From Seohaeicola sp024304985 (GTDB lineage Bacteria > Pseudomonadota > Alphaproteobacteria > Rhodobacterales > Rhodobacteraceae): a stretch of 64,000 nt of DNA. Shown here in pieces: positions 42,851 through 52,682 of the stretch. Below the pieces are notes generated by a model. The model searched no databases and was not told the origin of the DNA. It saw only the letters and a program-made list of their open reading frames with translations. The stretch covers positions 175,467 to 239,466 of the forward strand of contig NZ_JARAMP010000003.1 in NCBI RefSeq assembly GCF_028802875.1. Reading direction: 5' to 3'. The position numbers and the translations under genes are program-made. Every line of letters begins with the position of its first letter. Position 1 is the first letter of the stretch.

Positions 42851-43168
42851 ATGCCGACCATCCGGACCCCGGCCCTCGGTCAGACCGTCATCACCACCTT
42901 CGACATGACACCCGGCACCTGTCAGGACCTGCTGGACGCGCTGAACGCGGCCTATGCCGAATTCATCTCGAAGCAGCCCGGTTTCATCGCGGCTGGGCTG
43001 CATGTGAACGATGCCCAGACCCGGATCGCCAATTATTCGCAATGGCGCAGCCGCGAGGATTTTCAGGCCATGCTGCGCACCCCCGAGATGCGCGAGCGCA
43101 ACCGTCAGTTGGCGGCGCTGTGCAAGACCTTCGAGCCGGTCCTTTACGACGTGGTTGCAACCTTTTGA
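42851..43168 (+). CDS. Antibiotic biosynthesis monooxygenase-domain protein
   Basis: 105 residues. ABM ferredoxin-like fold: the FISKQPGFIAAGLHVNDAQT and YSQWRSREDFQAML blocks are the usual ABM signature. Small cofactor-free monooxygenases or stress-related proteins share it. Precise role unknown. Confidence 0.85.
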   Translation: MPTIRTPALGQTVITTFDMTPGTCQDLLDALNAAYAEFISKQPGFIAAGLHVNDAQTRIANYSQWRSREDFQAMLRTPEMRERNRQLAALCKTFEPVLYDVVATF

Positions 43169-43291
43169 CGTCTGGCGCGTTGAGGAATGAGACCGTGGTT
43201 TGGCCATCAGCCCGGCCAATCTGACATGGATCAAGGACCGTCAAGGTTGTGCGGTGTCTGATGCATGGACCGCTTACAGGAGGACAAAGCG

Positions 43292-43699
43292 ATGTATGAC
43301 AATATTCTTGTGCCGATTTCTTTCGACGAGGATCGTGACGCGGAAGGGTCGCTTGCCGTGGCCCGTGCCCTGTCCAATGCCGGCGGAAAGATCACCCTGC
43401 TGCATGTGATGGAACAGATCCCCGGCTATGCCATCTCGTATATGCCGACCGATTACATCACCGAAAGCCGCGCGGCCATCCAGACCGAGTTGACTGCCAT
43501 GGCCGAGGGCGTGCCGGGCGGGCAGGCCGTTCTGATCGAGGGCCATTCGGGGCGCACGATCCTTGAATGGGCGGACAAGCACGGGGTCGATTGCATCGTC
43601 ATCGCCTCGCACCGTCCGGGGATGCAGGATCTGCTGCTGGGCTCGACCGCGACAACGGTCGTGCGGCACGCCACCTGCGCGGTGCATGTCCTGCGCTAG
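43292..43699 (+). CDS. Universal stress protein (UspA family)
   Basis: 135 residues from MYDNILVPISFDEDRDAEGS; AGGAGG before the ATG. ATP-binding motif GLLLGSTATTVVRHA-like segment reads DLLLGSTATTVVRHATCAVH. C-terminal VLR is standard. Stress-survival protein whose target is unknown. Confidence 0.93.
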   Translation: MYDNILVPISFDEDRDAEGSLAVARALSNAGGKITLLHVMEQIPGYAISYMPTDYITESRAAIQTELTAMAEGVPGGQAVLIEGHSGRTILEWADKHGVDCIVIASHRPGMQDLLLGSTATTVVRHATCAVHVLR

Positions 43700-43728
43700 A
43701 GACGTTCCGCGCCCGGAGGCGGCGCGAC

Positions 43729-43751
43729 AGGATATTTGAAGCAAGAAGAAG
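43729..43751 (+). repeat. Dispersed Rhodobacterales intergenic element (copy D)
   Basis: AGGATATTTGAAGCAAGAAGAAG beyond the UspA stop, before the rhodanese gene. No G-run hairpin accompanies it. Confidence 0.7.
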
Positions 43752-43835
43752 CAGGGGCCGGTTTGCATGACCCGGCCCCTTGCGCCAGTCTGGGGCGGAC
43801 GTCCGGTCCCCGGACGATACGAAGGAGGAGAGATC

Positions 43836-44438
43836 ATGTTCAGGACCATTCTGCCGCTCTGCGCGGCCATGGCTGCCTTTGGCTTTGGCCCCGTGCTGGC
43901 CGAAGAGGCGGGGCCGGTGAATATCCGGCCCGATATCGCGACTGTCACAGTGCAGACCGAGAAAGGCCCGGTCGAGATCGGGCGCATTCAGGACAATGAC
44001 CATGAGGTGACGGGGGAATGGGCGCGCACCTCACGCGCCTGCCCGCCCTTCTGCATCCAGCCGATGAGCCCTGCCGAAGGGGTGACAACCATTGGAGAGC
44101 TGGAGTTGCTGGAGATGCTGGCCGATCCCGAAGTGATGGTGATCGACAGCCGCACGCCGGACTGGTTCGCGGGTGGCAGTATCCCCGGTGCCGTGAACAT
44201 CCCCTATGACCGGATGGTGGATCGTCTGGGTGAATTGGGCTGCGAGCCGGATTTCGACGGCTGGGATTGCGAGGGTGCGCGCCGTGTCGCGCTGTTCTGC
44301 AACGGGCTGTGGTGCGGGCAATCGCCGTCTGCCATCCGCGCGATCATCGCGGCGGGCTATCCGGCAGAGCGGATCAGCTATTATCGCGGTGGCATGCAAA
44401 GCTGGCGCGTTCTGGGTCTGAGCGTCACGGGCGACTGA
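43836..44438 (+). CDS. Exported rhodanese-like protein
   Basis: 200 residues from MFRTILPLCAAMAAFGFGPV, with a GGAGGAG ribosome site and signal peptide. Rhodanese domain: MVIDSRTPDWFAGGSIPGAV (CH2A-like start) and active-site loop FCNGLWCGQSPSAI with two cysteines. Periplasmic sulfur transfer or sensing is plausible; the substrate is unknown. Confidence 0.85.
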   Translation: MFRTILPLCAAMAAFGFGPVLAEEAGPVNIRPDIATVTVQTEKGPVEIGRIQDNDHEVTGEWARTSRACPPFCIQPMSPAEGVTTIGELELLEMLADPEVMVIDSRTPDWFAGGSIPGAVNIPYDRMVDRLGELGCEPDFDGWDCEGARRVALFCNGLWCGQSPSAIRAIIAAGYPAERISYYRGGMQSWRVLGLSVTGD

Positions 44439-44445
44439 CCCGCCC

Positions 44446-46623
<2,178 letters not shown>

Positions 46624-46863
46624 GGCGGGAGATTCCTTTTCAGAGGTCAGAGATTGACGCCTTTGCAGTCTGTTTCAAGCCCTGTTGCCCGACCGCCTTT
46701 GGCGAGCCTTGCGTCGGAATGACGCTGCTTGGCGAAAGAAAAGGTTTATCAATGGGATGCCGAAAAGATGGACAGTAGGGTGTCAAAATAAAGTGACAGT
46801 TTGTGCGAAATTTCTTGCTGGATAAGGTGTATTTTCCTAACATCTTAGGGGCAAGCAGAAGAC

Positions 46864-46926
46864 CCTGGTTGCCGGTCCGGGCGCACGACCCACCCCTCGC
46901 TCCCCGCGCGCGCACCGGCAATCAGG
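46864..46926. repeat. Imperfect inverted repeat in the uvrB/NDUFS4 gap
   Basis: CCTGGTTGCCGGT at 46864-46876 is matched by ACCGGCAATCAGG at 46914-46926 (12 of 13 pair) with a 37-base GC-rich loop; weaker pairing extends outward on both sides. It is the only structure I see in the 404-base gap between uvrB and the NDUFS4-like gene. Confidence 0.6.
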
Positions 46927-47027
46927 ACTTGCGCTTGACCTGTCGAAAATCGCGCGATCCGAGGTCTGTCGGGCTTGCCCCGCGCGCGCATTTCCCCGAT
47001 ATAGACACCCATAACCGGAGGGATGCC

Positions 47028-47339
47028 ATGCGTGCGCGTATCTACAAGCCAGCCAAGACCGCCATGTCCTCGGGCATGGGCAAGACCCATGACTGGGTGC
47101 TGGAATTCGCCCCCGCCGAGGCGCGGGATATCGACCCTTTGATGGGATGGACCTCATCGGGCGATACCCAGTCGCAGGTCAAGCTGCGATTCGAAACCAA
47201 GGAGGCTGCCCTCGATTATGCCGAGGCACATGGCATCGATGCGCAGGTGGTGGAACCCAAACCCCGCAAACCCAATATCCGCCCCGGCGGCTATGGCGAG
47301 AATTTCGCCACCAACCGCCGCGGTGCATGGACCCACTGA
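47028..47339 (+). CDS. NADH dehydrogenase (complex I) NDUFS4-like accessory subunit
   Basis: 103 residues from MRARIYKPAKTAMSSGMGKT; GGAGGG before the ATG. The ETC complex I subunit family signature runs WVLEFAPAEARDIDPLMGWT and VKLRFETKEAALDYAE, ending PGGYGENFATNRRGAWTH. Stabilises the Fe-S arm of complex I. An accessory subunit limited to alphaproteobacteria and mitochondria. Encoded away from the nuo operon. Confidence 0.93.
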   Translation: MRARIYKPAKTAMSSGMGKTHDWVLEFAPAEARDIDPLMGWTSSGDTQSQVKLRFETKEAALDYAEAHGIDAQVVEPKPRKPNIRPGGYGENFATNRRGAWTH

Positions 47340-47423
47340 CATTTCCAGCGGGCAAGGGCGATCCGGCTTGCCCGCATTGACAGCTTGCCTTTGCTGCCGC
47401 GCGACGGCACATAGGGGCCATGC

Positions 47424-47500
47424 GATCCCATAGCTCAACTGGATAGAGCAGCTGACTTCTAATCAGCAGGTTGAGGGTTCGAGTCCTTCTGGGATCGCCA
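47424..47500 (+). tRNA. tRNA-Arg (anticodon TCT)
   Basis: 77 bases including CCA. Acceptor GATCCCA pairs with TGGGATC; D arm GCTCAACTGGATAGAGC; anticodon stem GCTGA/TCAGC with loop CTTCTAA (anticodon TCT, codons AGA/AGG); T arm with GGTTCGAGTCC. Discriminator G. Confidence 0.97.
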
Positions 47501-47517
47501 ATTAGACCGTTGTCGGA

Positions 47518-48156
47518 TCACCCCTCGTCGCTGCACAGATAAACCGCGCCGCCGATCACCACGACGCTGGCGGCAGCTCCGGCGAGAATGGCGGGTGTGC
47601 CAAGCGCCGTGCCTATGGTCGTGCCAGCCGATGTCAGCAGGCTCGAGATACTGCCAGCGTTGCCCGACAGGACCATGGCACCCGAGCTGTGCGTGACCGC
47701 CGAAATGGTCGAGGACAGACGCCCTGTCAGCGTGCCTTCTTCGGCCTGTTCCCCGATCCCCATCAGGCCAAGGGCATTCTCCTTGGTCGTATTGACCAGC
47801 TTGCAGGTGTTCGAGGGCTGCTCGCAACGGCCAAAGGCATCACGCGTGCCTTGGGCGGGCAGGGAATGGCTGCGGGTCTTGGGGTCGTAATTGGCACAAA
47901 ACACCTGCCGCTCTTCGGCGGTCAGATCTGGCATCAGATAGGTGATCACCACGGCACCGGGGCAGGTGTGGCGCCGACTGAAATAGCGCTCGCGGAACGA
48001 GGAATAGGTGGGCTCCTCGTCATCATAGAAGATCGTGACGTCCTCGCCTTCTATCTTGGTGGTGCACTGGGCCGGGGCGGCCTCGGCGGCGTCGGGCCAT
48101 GCAAGAAAGACTGCTGTCGCCCATGCCAAGGCGGATAACATGGCAAGGTGCCGCAT
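47518..48156 (-). CDS. Secreted protein of unknown function
   Basis: 212 residues from MRHLAMLSALAWATAVFLAW, with GGAG before the ATG. Signal peptide, several cysteines (CTTKIEGED, RHTCPGAVV, VFCANYDP, RCEQPSNTC) suggesting disulfides, and a hydrophobic C-terminal segment (PAILAGAAASVVVIGGAVYLC). Family not recognised. Confidence 0.7.
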   Translation of the reverse strand: MRHLAMLSALAWATAVFLAWPDAAEAAPAQCTTKIEGEDVTIFYDDEEPTYSSFRERYFSRRHTCPGAVVITYLMPDLTAEERQVFCANYDPKTRSHSLPAQGTRDAFGRCEQPSNTCKLVNTTKENALGLMGIGEQAEEGTLTGRLSSTISAVTHSSGAMVLSGNAGSISSLLTSAGTTIGTALGTPAILAGAAASVVVIGGAVYLCSDEG

Positions 48157-48281
48157 GACGCCTGCTCCTGTCTGATGGTTACTGCTGAACGCGCCTGTCG
48201 GGCGGGGTTGATCCCCGTCCCTTTCTTCCGCCCTCAAGAATGGTATGAAACGCGCCGATTTTCAAGCCTGCCGCGGCCGGA

Positions 48282-49016
48282 TCAGCCGGTCACCGCCTGC
48301 CAGATCAGGCGGATCGACAAGATCGTCAGCAGGGCAAGGATCACCCTGTCAAAGGCCTTGGCCGAGATTCGGCGGGCCAGCCACGCCCCCAGCGGCATGG
48401 CGGCCATCAGCGGAATCAGCGAAAGGCAACTCAACAGGAACCGCTCGCCCGTCAGGATGCCAAGCCCGGCCAGCAGCGGGATCTGCACCAGCGCCATGGC
48501 GAAGAAGAAGACCGAGATCGTGACGATGAACTGTGGTCGTTCCAGCTTGATCGCGTTCAGAAAGCTCAGTGACACAGGTGCGGACAGACCCGCCGCGCCC
48601 TGCAGGATGCCGCCCAGCACACCCATGGGCGCGGCCAGAGTCTCGGCCCGGGCAAGGCTCAGGCTCCAGCCGGGGCGCAGACCGCGAAAAACGACATAGG
48701 CCAGCACGGACAGGGCAACGGTCAGGTTCAAGGCCTCGGTGGGCAGCCATGCCAGCATGAAACTGCCCAGCCCTGCGCCCAATGCCCCTGCCAGGGCGAA
48801 ATGCAGCGTCAGCGGTCCGGTCAGTTTGTGGCGGCGATAATGCCAGCCCTGCCAGATATTCGTCACCAGATTGGGAATGGAAAACACAGCCACCGCAAAG
48901 GGCGCGCCGAAAAAGATCGTCATCACCGGCACCGCGATGATCGGGGCGCCCGCGCCGGTGGCCCCCTTCAGGACGCCACCCAAGGCAAAGGCAATCAGGA
49001 CAAGAATCACGCTCAT
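48282..49016 (-). CDS. TauE/SafE-family permease
   Basis: 244 residues, about eight hydrophobic helices. TauE/SafE hallmarks: the Gly-rich GGVLKGATGAGAPIIAVPV at the N-terminus and GGILQGAAGLSAPVSLSFL in the second half. Family members export sulfite, sulfoacetate or organosulfonates; substrate unknown here. It precedes the accessory catabolic block. Confidence 0.9.
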   Translation of the reverse strand: MSVILVLIAFALGGVLKGATGAGAPIIAVPVMTIFFGAPFAVAVFSIPNLVTNIWQGWHYRRHKLTGPLTLHFALAGALGAGLGSFMLAWLPTEALNLTVALSVLAYVVFRGLRPGWSLSLARAETLAAPMGVLGGILQGAAGLSAPVSLSFLNAIKLERPQFIVTISVFFFAMALVQIPLLAGLGILTGERFLLSCLSLIPLMAAMPLGAWLARRISAKAFDRVILALLTILSIRLIWQAVTG

Positions 49017-49064
49017 GGCGCGACTGTCTGTCAGCGCGCCGCCAAGGTCCAGCCTGTCCCCCGG

Positions 49065-49535
49065 TTATTCCAGGGCGAACAGGGAAATGACGACCTGTCC
49101 CGCCTGCCGGGCACCGGTTCCCACAAAGAGCGTGCGGTTGACCCAGTCATAGCGCGGATCGCCGGTTTCCAGCCGCGCATGGGTGCGCATGTAATAGCTG
49201 TCGGGGGCCACGTCCTCGCCGCGGGCGATGGCTGCCAGCACCTCGGCCGGACCATGGCGATAGCCATAGTTCCTGATCTCGATGGTTGCGCCATCCGCTG
49301 TCTCGATCGCATAGCGCGTGTCCAGTTCCGCTACGCCATTGCCCCAGATCGTCTGCCAATCCGCGCCAAGGTTGAGGATGCGCCCGTTCAGCGCAGGGCC
49401 TTTGACCGTGCCGCCCACGATCGGGATAATGCGCCGCTGCCCGGCCCGGCCCGCGCCCATCTCGCGGATCGGATCGAGCGAGACGAAAAGATCGCAGACA
49501 TGGCGCAGTTCGGGTGTGGCGAGGGTCGATGACAT
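49065..49535 (-). CDS. DUF3237 protein
   Basis: 156 residues with the DUF3237 pattern: PIVGGTVKGPALNGRILNLG, ADWQTIWGNGVAELDTRYAI and a YYMRTHARLETGDPRYDWVN block with conserved aromatics and Arg-Thr-His. Divergent from the feruloyl-CoA synthase across 118 bases that hold the 25-bp motif. Such proteins cluster with aromatic degradation genes but the role is unproven. Confidence 0.88.
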   Translation of the reverse strand: MSSTLATPELRHVCDLFVSLDPIREMGAGRAGQRRIIPIVGGTVKGPALNGRILNLGADWQTIWGNGVAELDTRYAIETADGATIEIRNYGYRHGPAEVLAAIARGEDVAPDSYYMRTHARLETGDPRYDWVNRTLFVGTGARQAGQVVISLFALE

Positions 49536-49576
49536 GGCTTGCTCCGGGCTATGATAATGATTGAGTGGCGGGCGAC

Positions 49577-49601
49577 ATTGCTATAAGTCATAACTAAATC
49601 T
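49577..49601. promoter_or_regulatory. Shared 25-bp motif, copy at the DUF3237/fcs divergent promoter
   Basis: Reverse complement reads AGATTTAGTTATGAC then TTATAGCAAT. It matches 18 of 25 positions of the copy at 52635-52659 upstream of the TRAP gene. Proposed as a shared operator; the binding protein is unknown. Confidence 0.55.
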
Positions 49602-49653
49602 GAGGGGCCGCGTCCAGCCTGTGATGCGCCCCCGTCCTTGGGAGGGGAATGAT

Positions 49654-51414
49654 ATGGCGCAGCCGCGCTTCTGGACACCCGAATTCGCCATCGAACAGCG
49701 CACCGACGGCACGATCCTGATGTTTCAGGCCGGCGAGGCACCGCGTCTGGCCGATACGATTGCCGCGCGTATCGGCCATTGGGCACAGGTGGCGCCCGAC
49801 CGGACCGCACTTGCGCAACGTGGCGCGGATGGTGCCTGGCACCGCATCAGCTATGCCGCGCTGTGGCAGGCGATGCGCCATCTGGGGGCCGGTCTGCTGT
49901 CGCGCGGGTTGGGACAGGACCGCCCGGTGCTGATCCTGTCCGAGAACGCGCTGGATCACGCGATGCTGGCGCTTGCCGGGCAATATGCGGGCGTGCCCAC
50001 GGCGGCGCTGTCCACGGCCTTTTCGCTGGTGTCCGACAGTTTCGACAAGCTGCGCGATGCGGTGGCCCTGCTGCGCCCCGGATTGGTCTATGCTTCGGAT
50101 GGCGCGCGCTATGGCCGTGCTCTTGCGGCGGTAGGGGATGACATTCTGAAGGTCTGTTCGGCCAATCCGCCCGCAGATGCGCTGTCCTTCGCCGACCTGC
50201 CTGCAACCGATACGGCCTCTGCCGATACAGCCTTTGCCGCGCTGCGTGGTGACATGGTGGCCAAGTATCTTTTCACCAGCGGATCGACAGGCAGCCCCAA
50301 GGCGGTGATCAACACCCATGACATGATCGCCCGCAATCAGGACATCATCGCCGATTGCTTCCGCTTTCTGGCCGATCATCCGCCGGTGGTGGTGGATTGG
50401 GCACCCTGGAGCCACACGGCCAGCGGCAACAAGGTGTTTCACATGGTTCTGTGCAACGGCGGCACCTATCATATCGACGATGGCAAGCCGACTCCTGCCC
50501 TGATCGGCCGCACGCTGGACAACCTGCGCGAAGTGGCGCCGACCTGGTATTTCAACGTTCCCGCGGGCTATGAGATGCTGCTTGAGGCGTTCCGCGCCGA
50601 CCCTGATCTGGCGGCGCAGTTCTTCGGTCAGCTGGATATGATGATGTATGCCGGGGCTGGCATGGCCCAGCACATCTGGGAAGGCTTGCGTGCCACGGCC
50701 CGTCAGGTCACCGGACGCGACGTGCTGCTGACGACCGGCCTTGGTGCGACCGAAACCGGTCCCTTCGCCCTCATGTGCACCGCGCAGCAGGAGGCCCCCG
50801 GCAATGTCGGTCTGCCCGCACGGGGCATCACGCTCAAACTGGTCCCGAATGAGGGCAAGCTTGAGGCGCGTCTGAAAAGCCCGTCCATCACGCCCGGCTA
50901 CCTTGGCGATCCGGCCACCAGTGCGAAGATGCTGGATGACGAAGGCTTCTACTGTCTGGGTGATGCGCTGCGCCCGGCTGATCCTGACGATCTGACCAAG
51001 GGTTTTTTCTTCGATGGCCGCATAGCCGAGAATTTCAAGCTGGCGACCGGCACCTGGGTCGCCGTGGGAGCGCTGCGCGCGCGTCTGGTGGATCACTTCG
51101 GTGGGCTCATCCGCGACGCCGTCATTCTGGGCGAGGATCGTCCCGCGCTGGCGGCGCTGCTGTTCCCGGCCGATGGCGTGATGGATCGCCCCGGAATCAT
51201 GGACGATCTGACCCGTCTGCACGCAAGCTTTGTGGCCGGTTCCACCGGCAGTTCGACCCGCATCGCCCATATGTTGATCCTGCGCGACCCGCCCAGCCTT
51301 GACCGGGGCGAGGTTACGGACAAGGGCTCGATCAATGCCCGCGCTGTGATCCGCCATCGCCCGGGCGCCGTCTCCCGCGTTTATGACGCCCCTGCGGGGA
51401 TCGCCCGCGAATAA
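49654..51414 (+). CDS. fcs: Feruloyl-CoA synthase-like AMP-dependent ligase
   Basis: 586 residues from MAQPRFWTPEFAIEQRTDGT; GGGAGGGG before the ATG. ANL superfamily: phosphate-binding LFTSGSTGSPKAVINTHDM (about 205-222), VVVDWAPWSHTASGNKVFHM, and YHIDDGKPTP with NLREVAPTWYFNVPAGYEML, segments shared with feruloyl-CoA synthases. DGRIAENFKLATGTWV carries the acyl-adenylate site. Would activate ferulate or another hydroxycinnamate as CoA thioester. Enoyl-CoA hydratase/aldolase and vanillin dehydrogenase are not adjacent, so the exact acid is open. Confidence 0.87.
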   Translation: MAQPRFWTPEFAIEQRTDGTILMFQAGEAPRLADTIAARIGHWAQVAPDRTALAQRGADGAWHRISYAALWQAMRHLGAGLLSRGLGQDRPVLILSENALDHAMLALAGQYAGVPTAALSTAFSLVSDSFDKLRDAVALLRPGLVYASDGARYGRALAAVGDDILKVCSANPPADALSFADLPATDTASADTAFAALRGDMVAKYLFTSGSTGSPKAVINTHDMIARNQDIIADCFRFLADHPPVVVDWAPWSHTASGNKVFHMVLCNGGTYHIDDGKPTPALIGRTLDNLREVAPTWYFNVPAGYEMLLEAFRADPDLAAQFFGQLDMMMYAGAGMAQHIWEGLRATARQVTGRDVLLTTGLGATETGPFALMCTAQQEAPGNVGLPARGITLKLVPNEGKLEARLKSPSITPGYLGDPATSAKMLDDEGFYCLGDALRPADPDDLTKGFFFDGRIAENFKLATGTWVAVGALRARLVDHFGGLIRDAVILGEDRPALAALLFPADGVMDRPGIMDDLTRLHASFVAGSTGSSTRIAHMLILRDPPSLDRGEVTDKGSINARAVIRHRPGAVSRVYDAPAGIARE

Positions 51415-51426
51415 AGAGCGACATTC

Positions 51427-51448
51427 CTTCATCTTGCCAGAAATACTC
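51427..51448 (-). repeat. Dispersed Rhodobacterales intergenic element (copy E, inverted)
   Basis: On the minus strand GAGTATTTCTGGCAAGATGAAG, a degenerate form of the same block. A further partial copy (ACATCTGGACAAGAAGAA) follows on the plus strand at about 51456-51473, giving a head-to-head pair. Confidence 0.6.
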
Positions 51449-51470
51449 ATTCCGACATCTGGACAAGAAG

Positions 51471-51500
51471 AAAGGCCGCCGGATCACTCCGACGGCCTTT
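51471..51500. terminator. Bidirectional terminator between fcs and the TRAP gene
   Basis: AAAGGCCGCCGGA, loop TCAC, TCCGACGGCCTTT; stem with one C/A mismatch, T-rich on both strands. Lies between the convergent genes. Confidence 0.8.
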
Positions 51501-51522
51501 CCCCATTCACCTTGAGACGCGA

Positions 51523-52560
51523 TCAGCCGCCGTTCTTCACGATCAGGTCCTTGGCCTGCTGGATCAGGGCACGGCCGTCGATGCCCTTGGTCTCCATGTC
51601 GGCGACCCAGCGGTCGATCACGGGCTGCGCCTTTTCCTTCCAGCGGGCCACTTCGGCCTCGTCCAGAGTCACGATGTTGTTGCCGCGATCCACCGCGATC
51701 TGACGGGCGGGGGCGTCATAATCCCACATCACCTGCGCGGCAAAGGCCGACAGAACCTCGCCGGATTCCGCGTCGATGGCGGCGCGGATGTTCTCTGGCA
51801 GGGACTCGTAACGCTCCTTGTTCATGGCAAGGATGATCGTCGCGGTATAGAGCGATTCCGGCCCGCCGAATTCGGTGTGGTTGCCCACCAGTTCCGACAC
51901 GCGGACGGCGGTGGTGACCTCCCACGGGATCACGGTCGCGTCGATCACGCCCTTGGACAGGGATTCCGGGATCGCGGGCAGGGGCATGCCGACCGGGGTC
52001 GCGCCCAGTTCGTTCAGCATGTCGGTAATCACGCGGGTCGGGCCGCGCAGTTTCTTGCCGGCCATGTCCTCAAGGCTGGCGATCGGCTCTTTCGAGTGGA
52101 TCATGCCGGGGCCATGGACCCAGGCGCCCAGGATCTTGACGTCCTTGTATTCCTCGTTCTGCAATTCGGCCTCGGTCAATTGCCAGAAGGCCTTGGCGGT
52201 GGCGACCGGGTTGGTCATCATGAACGGCAGTTCGAACACTTCCGTCTTGGGGAAGCGACCGGGCGTGTAGCCCACGACGGTCATGATGATGTCAGCCGTG
52301 CCGTCGATGGCCTGGTCGATCAGATCATTCGGGCGACCGCCCAGCGACATGGCGTCATAGTGCTCGATCTTCAGCGCACCGCCGGCCCGCTCTTCAACCT
52401 TTGCGGCCCATGGCTTGAGGATATGTGCCGGCACCGGCGCGGGCGGCGGCAGGAACTGGTGCAGTCGCAGCGTCACTTCTTGCGCGGACAGGGTGGCGGG
52501 GGCCAGACCCAGCGCAAACGCGGCGGCGGCGACCGTCTTCATCAGGTTACGTCGTTTCAT
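51523..52560 (-). CDS. TRAP-family substrate-binding protein (DctP)
   Basis: 345 residues from MKRRNLMKTVAAAAFALGLA; GGGAGGAAACCA before the ATG. Signal peptide with Ala-rich core and SAQ end. DctP fold: TLRLHQFLPPPAPVPAHILK, then GTADIIMTVVGYTPGRFPKT and LGAWVHGPGMIHS, GKKLRGPTRVITDMLNELGA with the conserved Arg that binds a carboxylate. Its DctQ/DctM membrane partners are not in the window. Promoter carries the shared 25-bp motif, linking it to the fcs gene. Confidence 0.9.
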   Translation of the reverse strand: MKRRNLMKTVAAAAFALGLAPATLSAQEVTLRLHQFLPPPAPVPAHILKPWAAKVEERAGGALKIEHYDAMSLGGRPNDLIDQAIDGTADIIMTVVGYTPGRFPKTEVFELPFMMTNPVATAKAFWQLTEAELQNEEYKDVKILGAWVHGPGMIHSKEPIASLEDMAGKKLRGPTRVITDMLNELGATPVGMPLPAIPESLSKGVIDATVIPWEVTTAVRVSELVGNHTEFGGPESLYTATIILAMNKERYESLPENIRAAIDAESGEVLSAFAAQVMWDYDAPARQIAVDRGNNIVTLDEAEVARWKEKAQPVIDRWVADMETKGIDGRALIQQAKDLIVKNGG

Positions 52561-52634
52561 TGGTTTCCTCCCAGAAACGGGCCGGTTCTTCCGACCCTTG
52601 CGTGTATTTAGTGTCACTCTCGCCCGAATCGCAA

Positions 52635-52659
52635 ATGATTATGCGTCATAGCTAAGTCT
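52635..52659. promoter_or_regulatory. Shared 25-bp motif, copy upstream of the TRAP gene
   Basis: Reverse complement reads AGACTTAGCTATGAC then GCATAATCAT. 75-99 bases upstream of the dctP start, in the same relative orientation as the copy upstream of DUF3237 (42-66 bases). 18 of 25 positions match. Confidence 0.55.
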
Positions 52660-52682
52660 TTTGCGCCGGGGCGATGGCGATC

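Noticed and set aside
46624..46800. An SOS/LexA box for uvrB
   Set aside because: No GTTC-N7-GTTC or similar site was found by eye upstream of uvrB.
47401..47500. A genomic island inserted at tRNA-Arg
   Set aside because: No integrase, direct repeat of the tRNA 3' end or composition change is seen next to the tRNA.
49594..51450. 618-codon frame antisense to the feruloyl-CoA synthase
   Set aside because: Shadow; the sense protein has clear ANL motifs and the antisense none.
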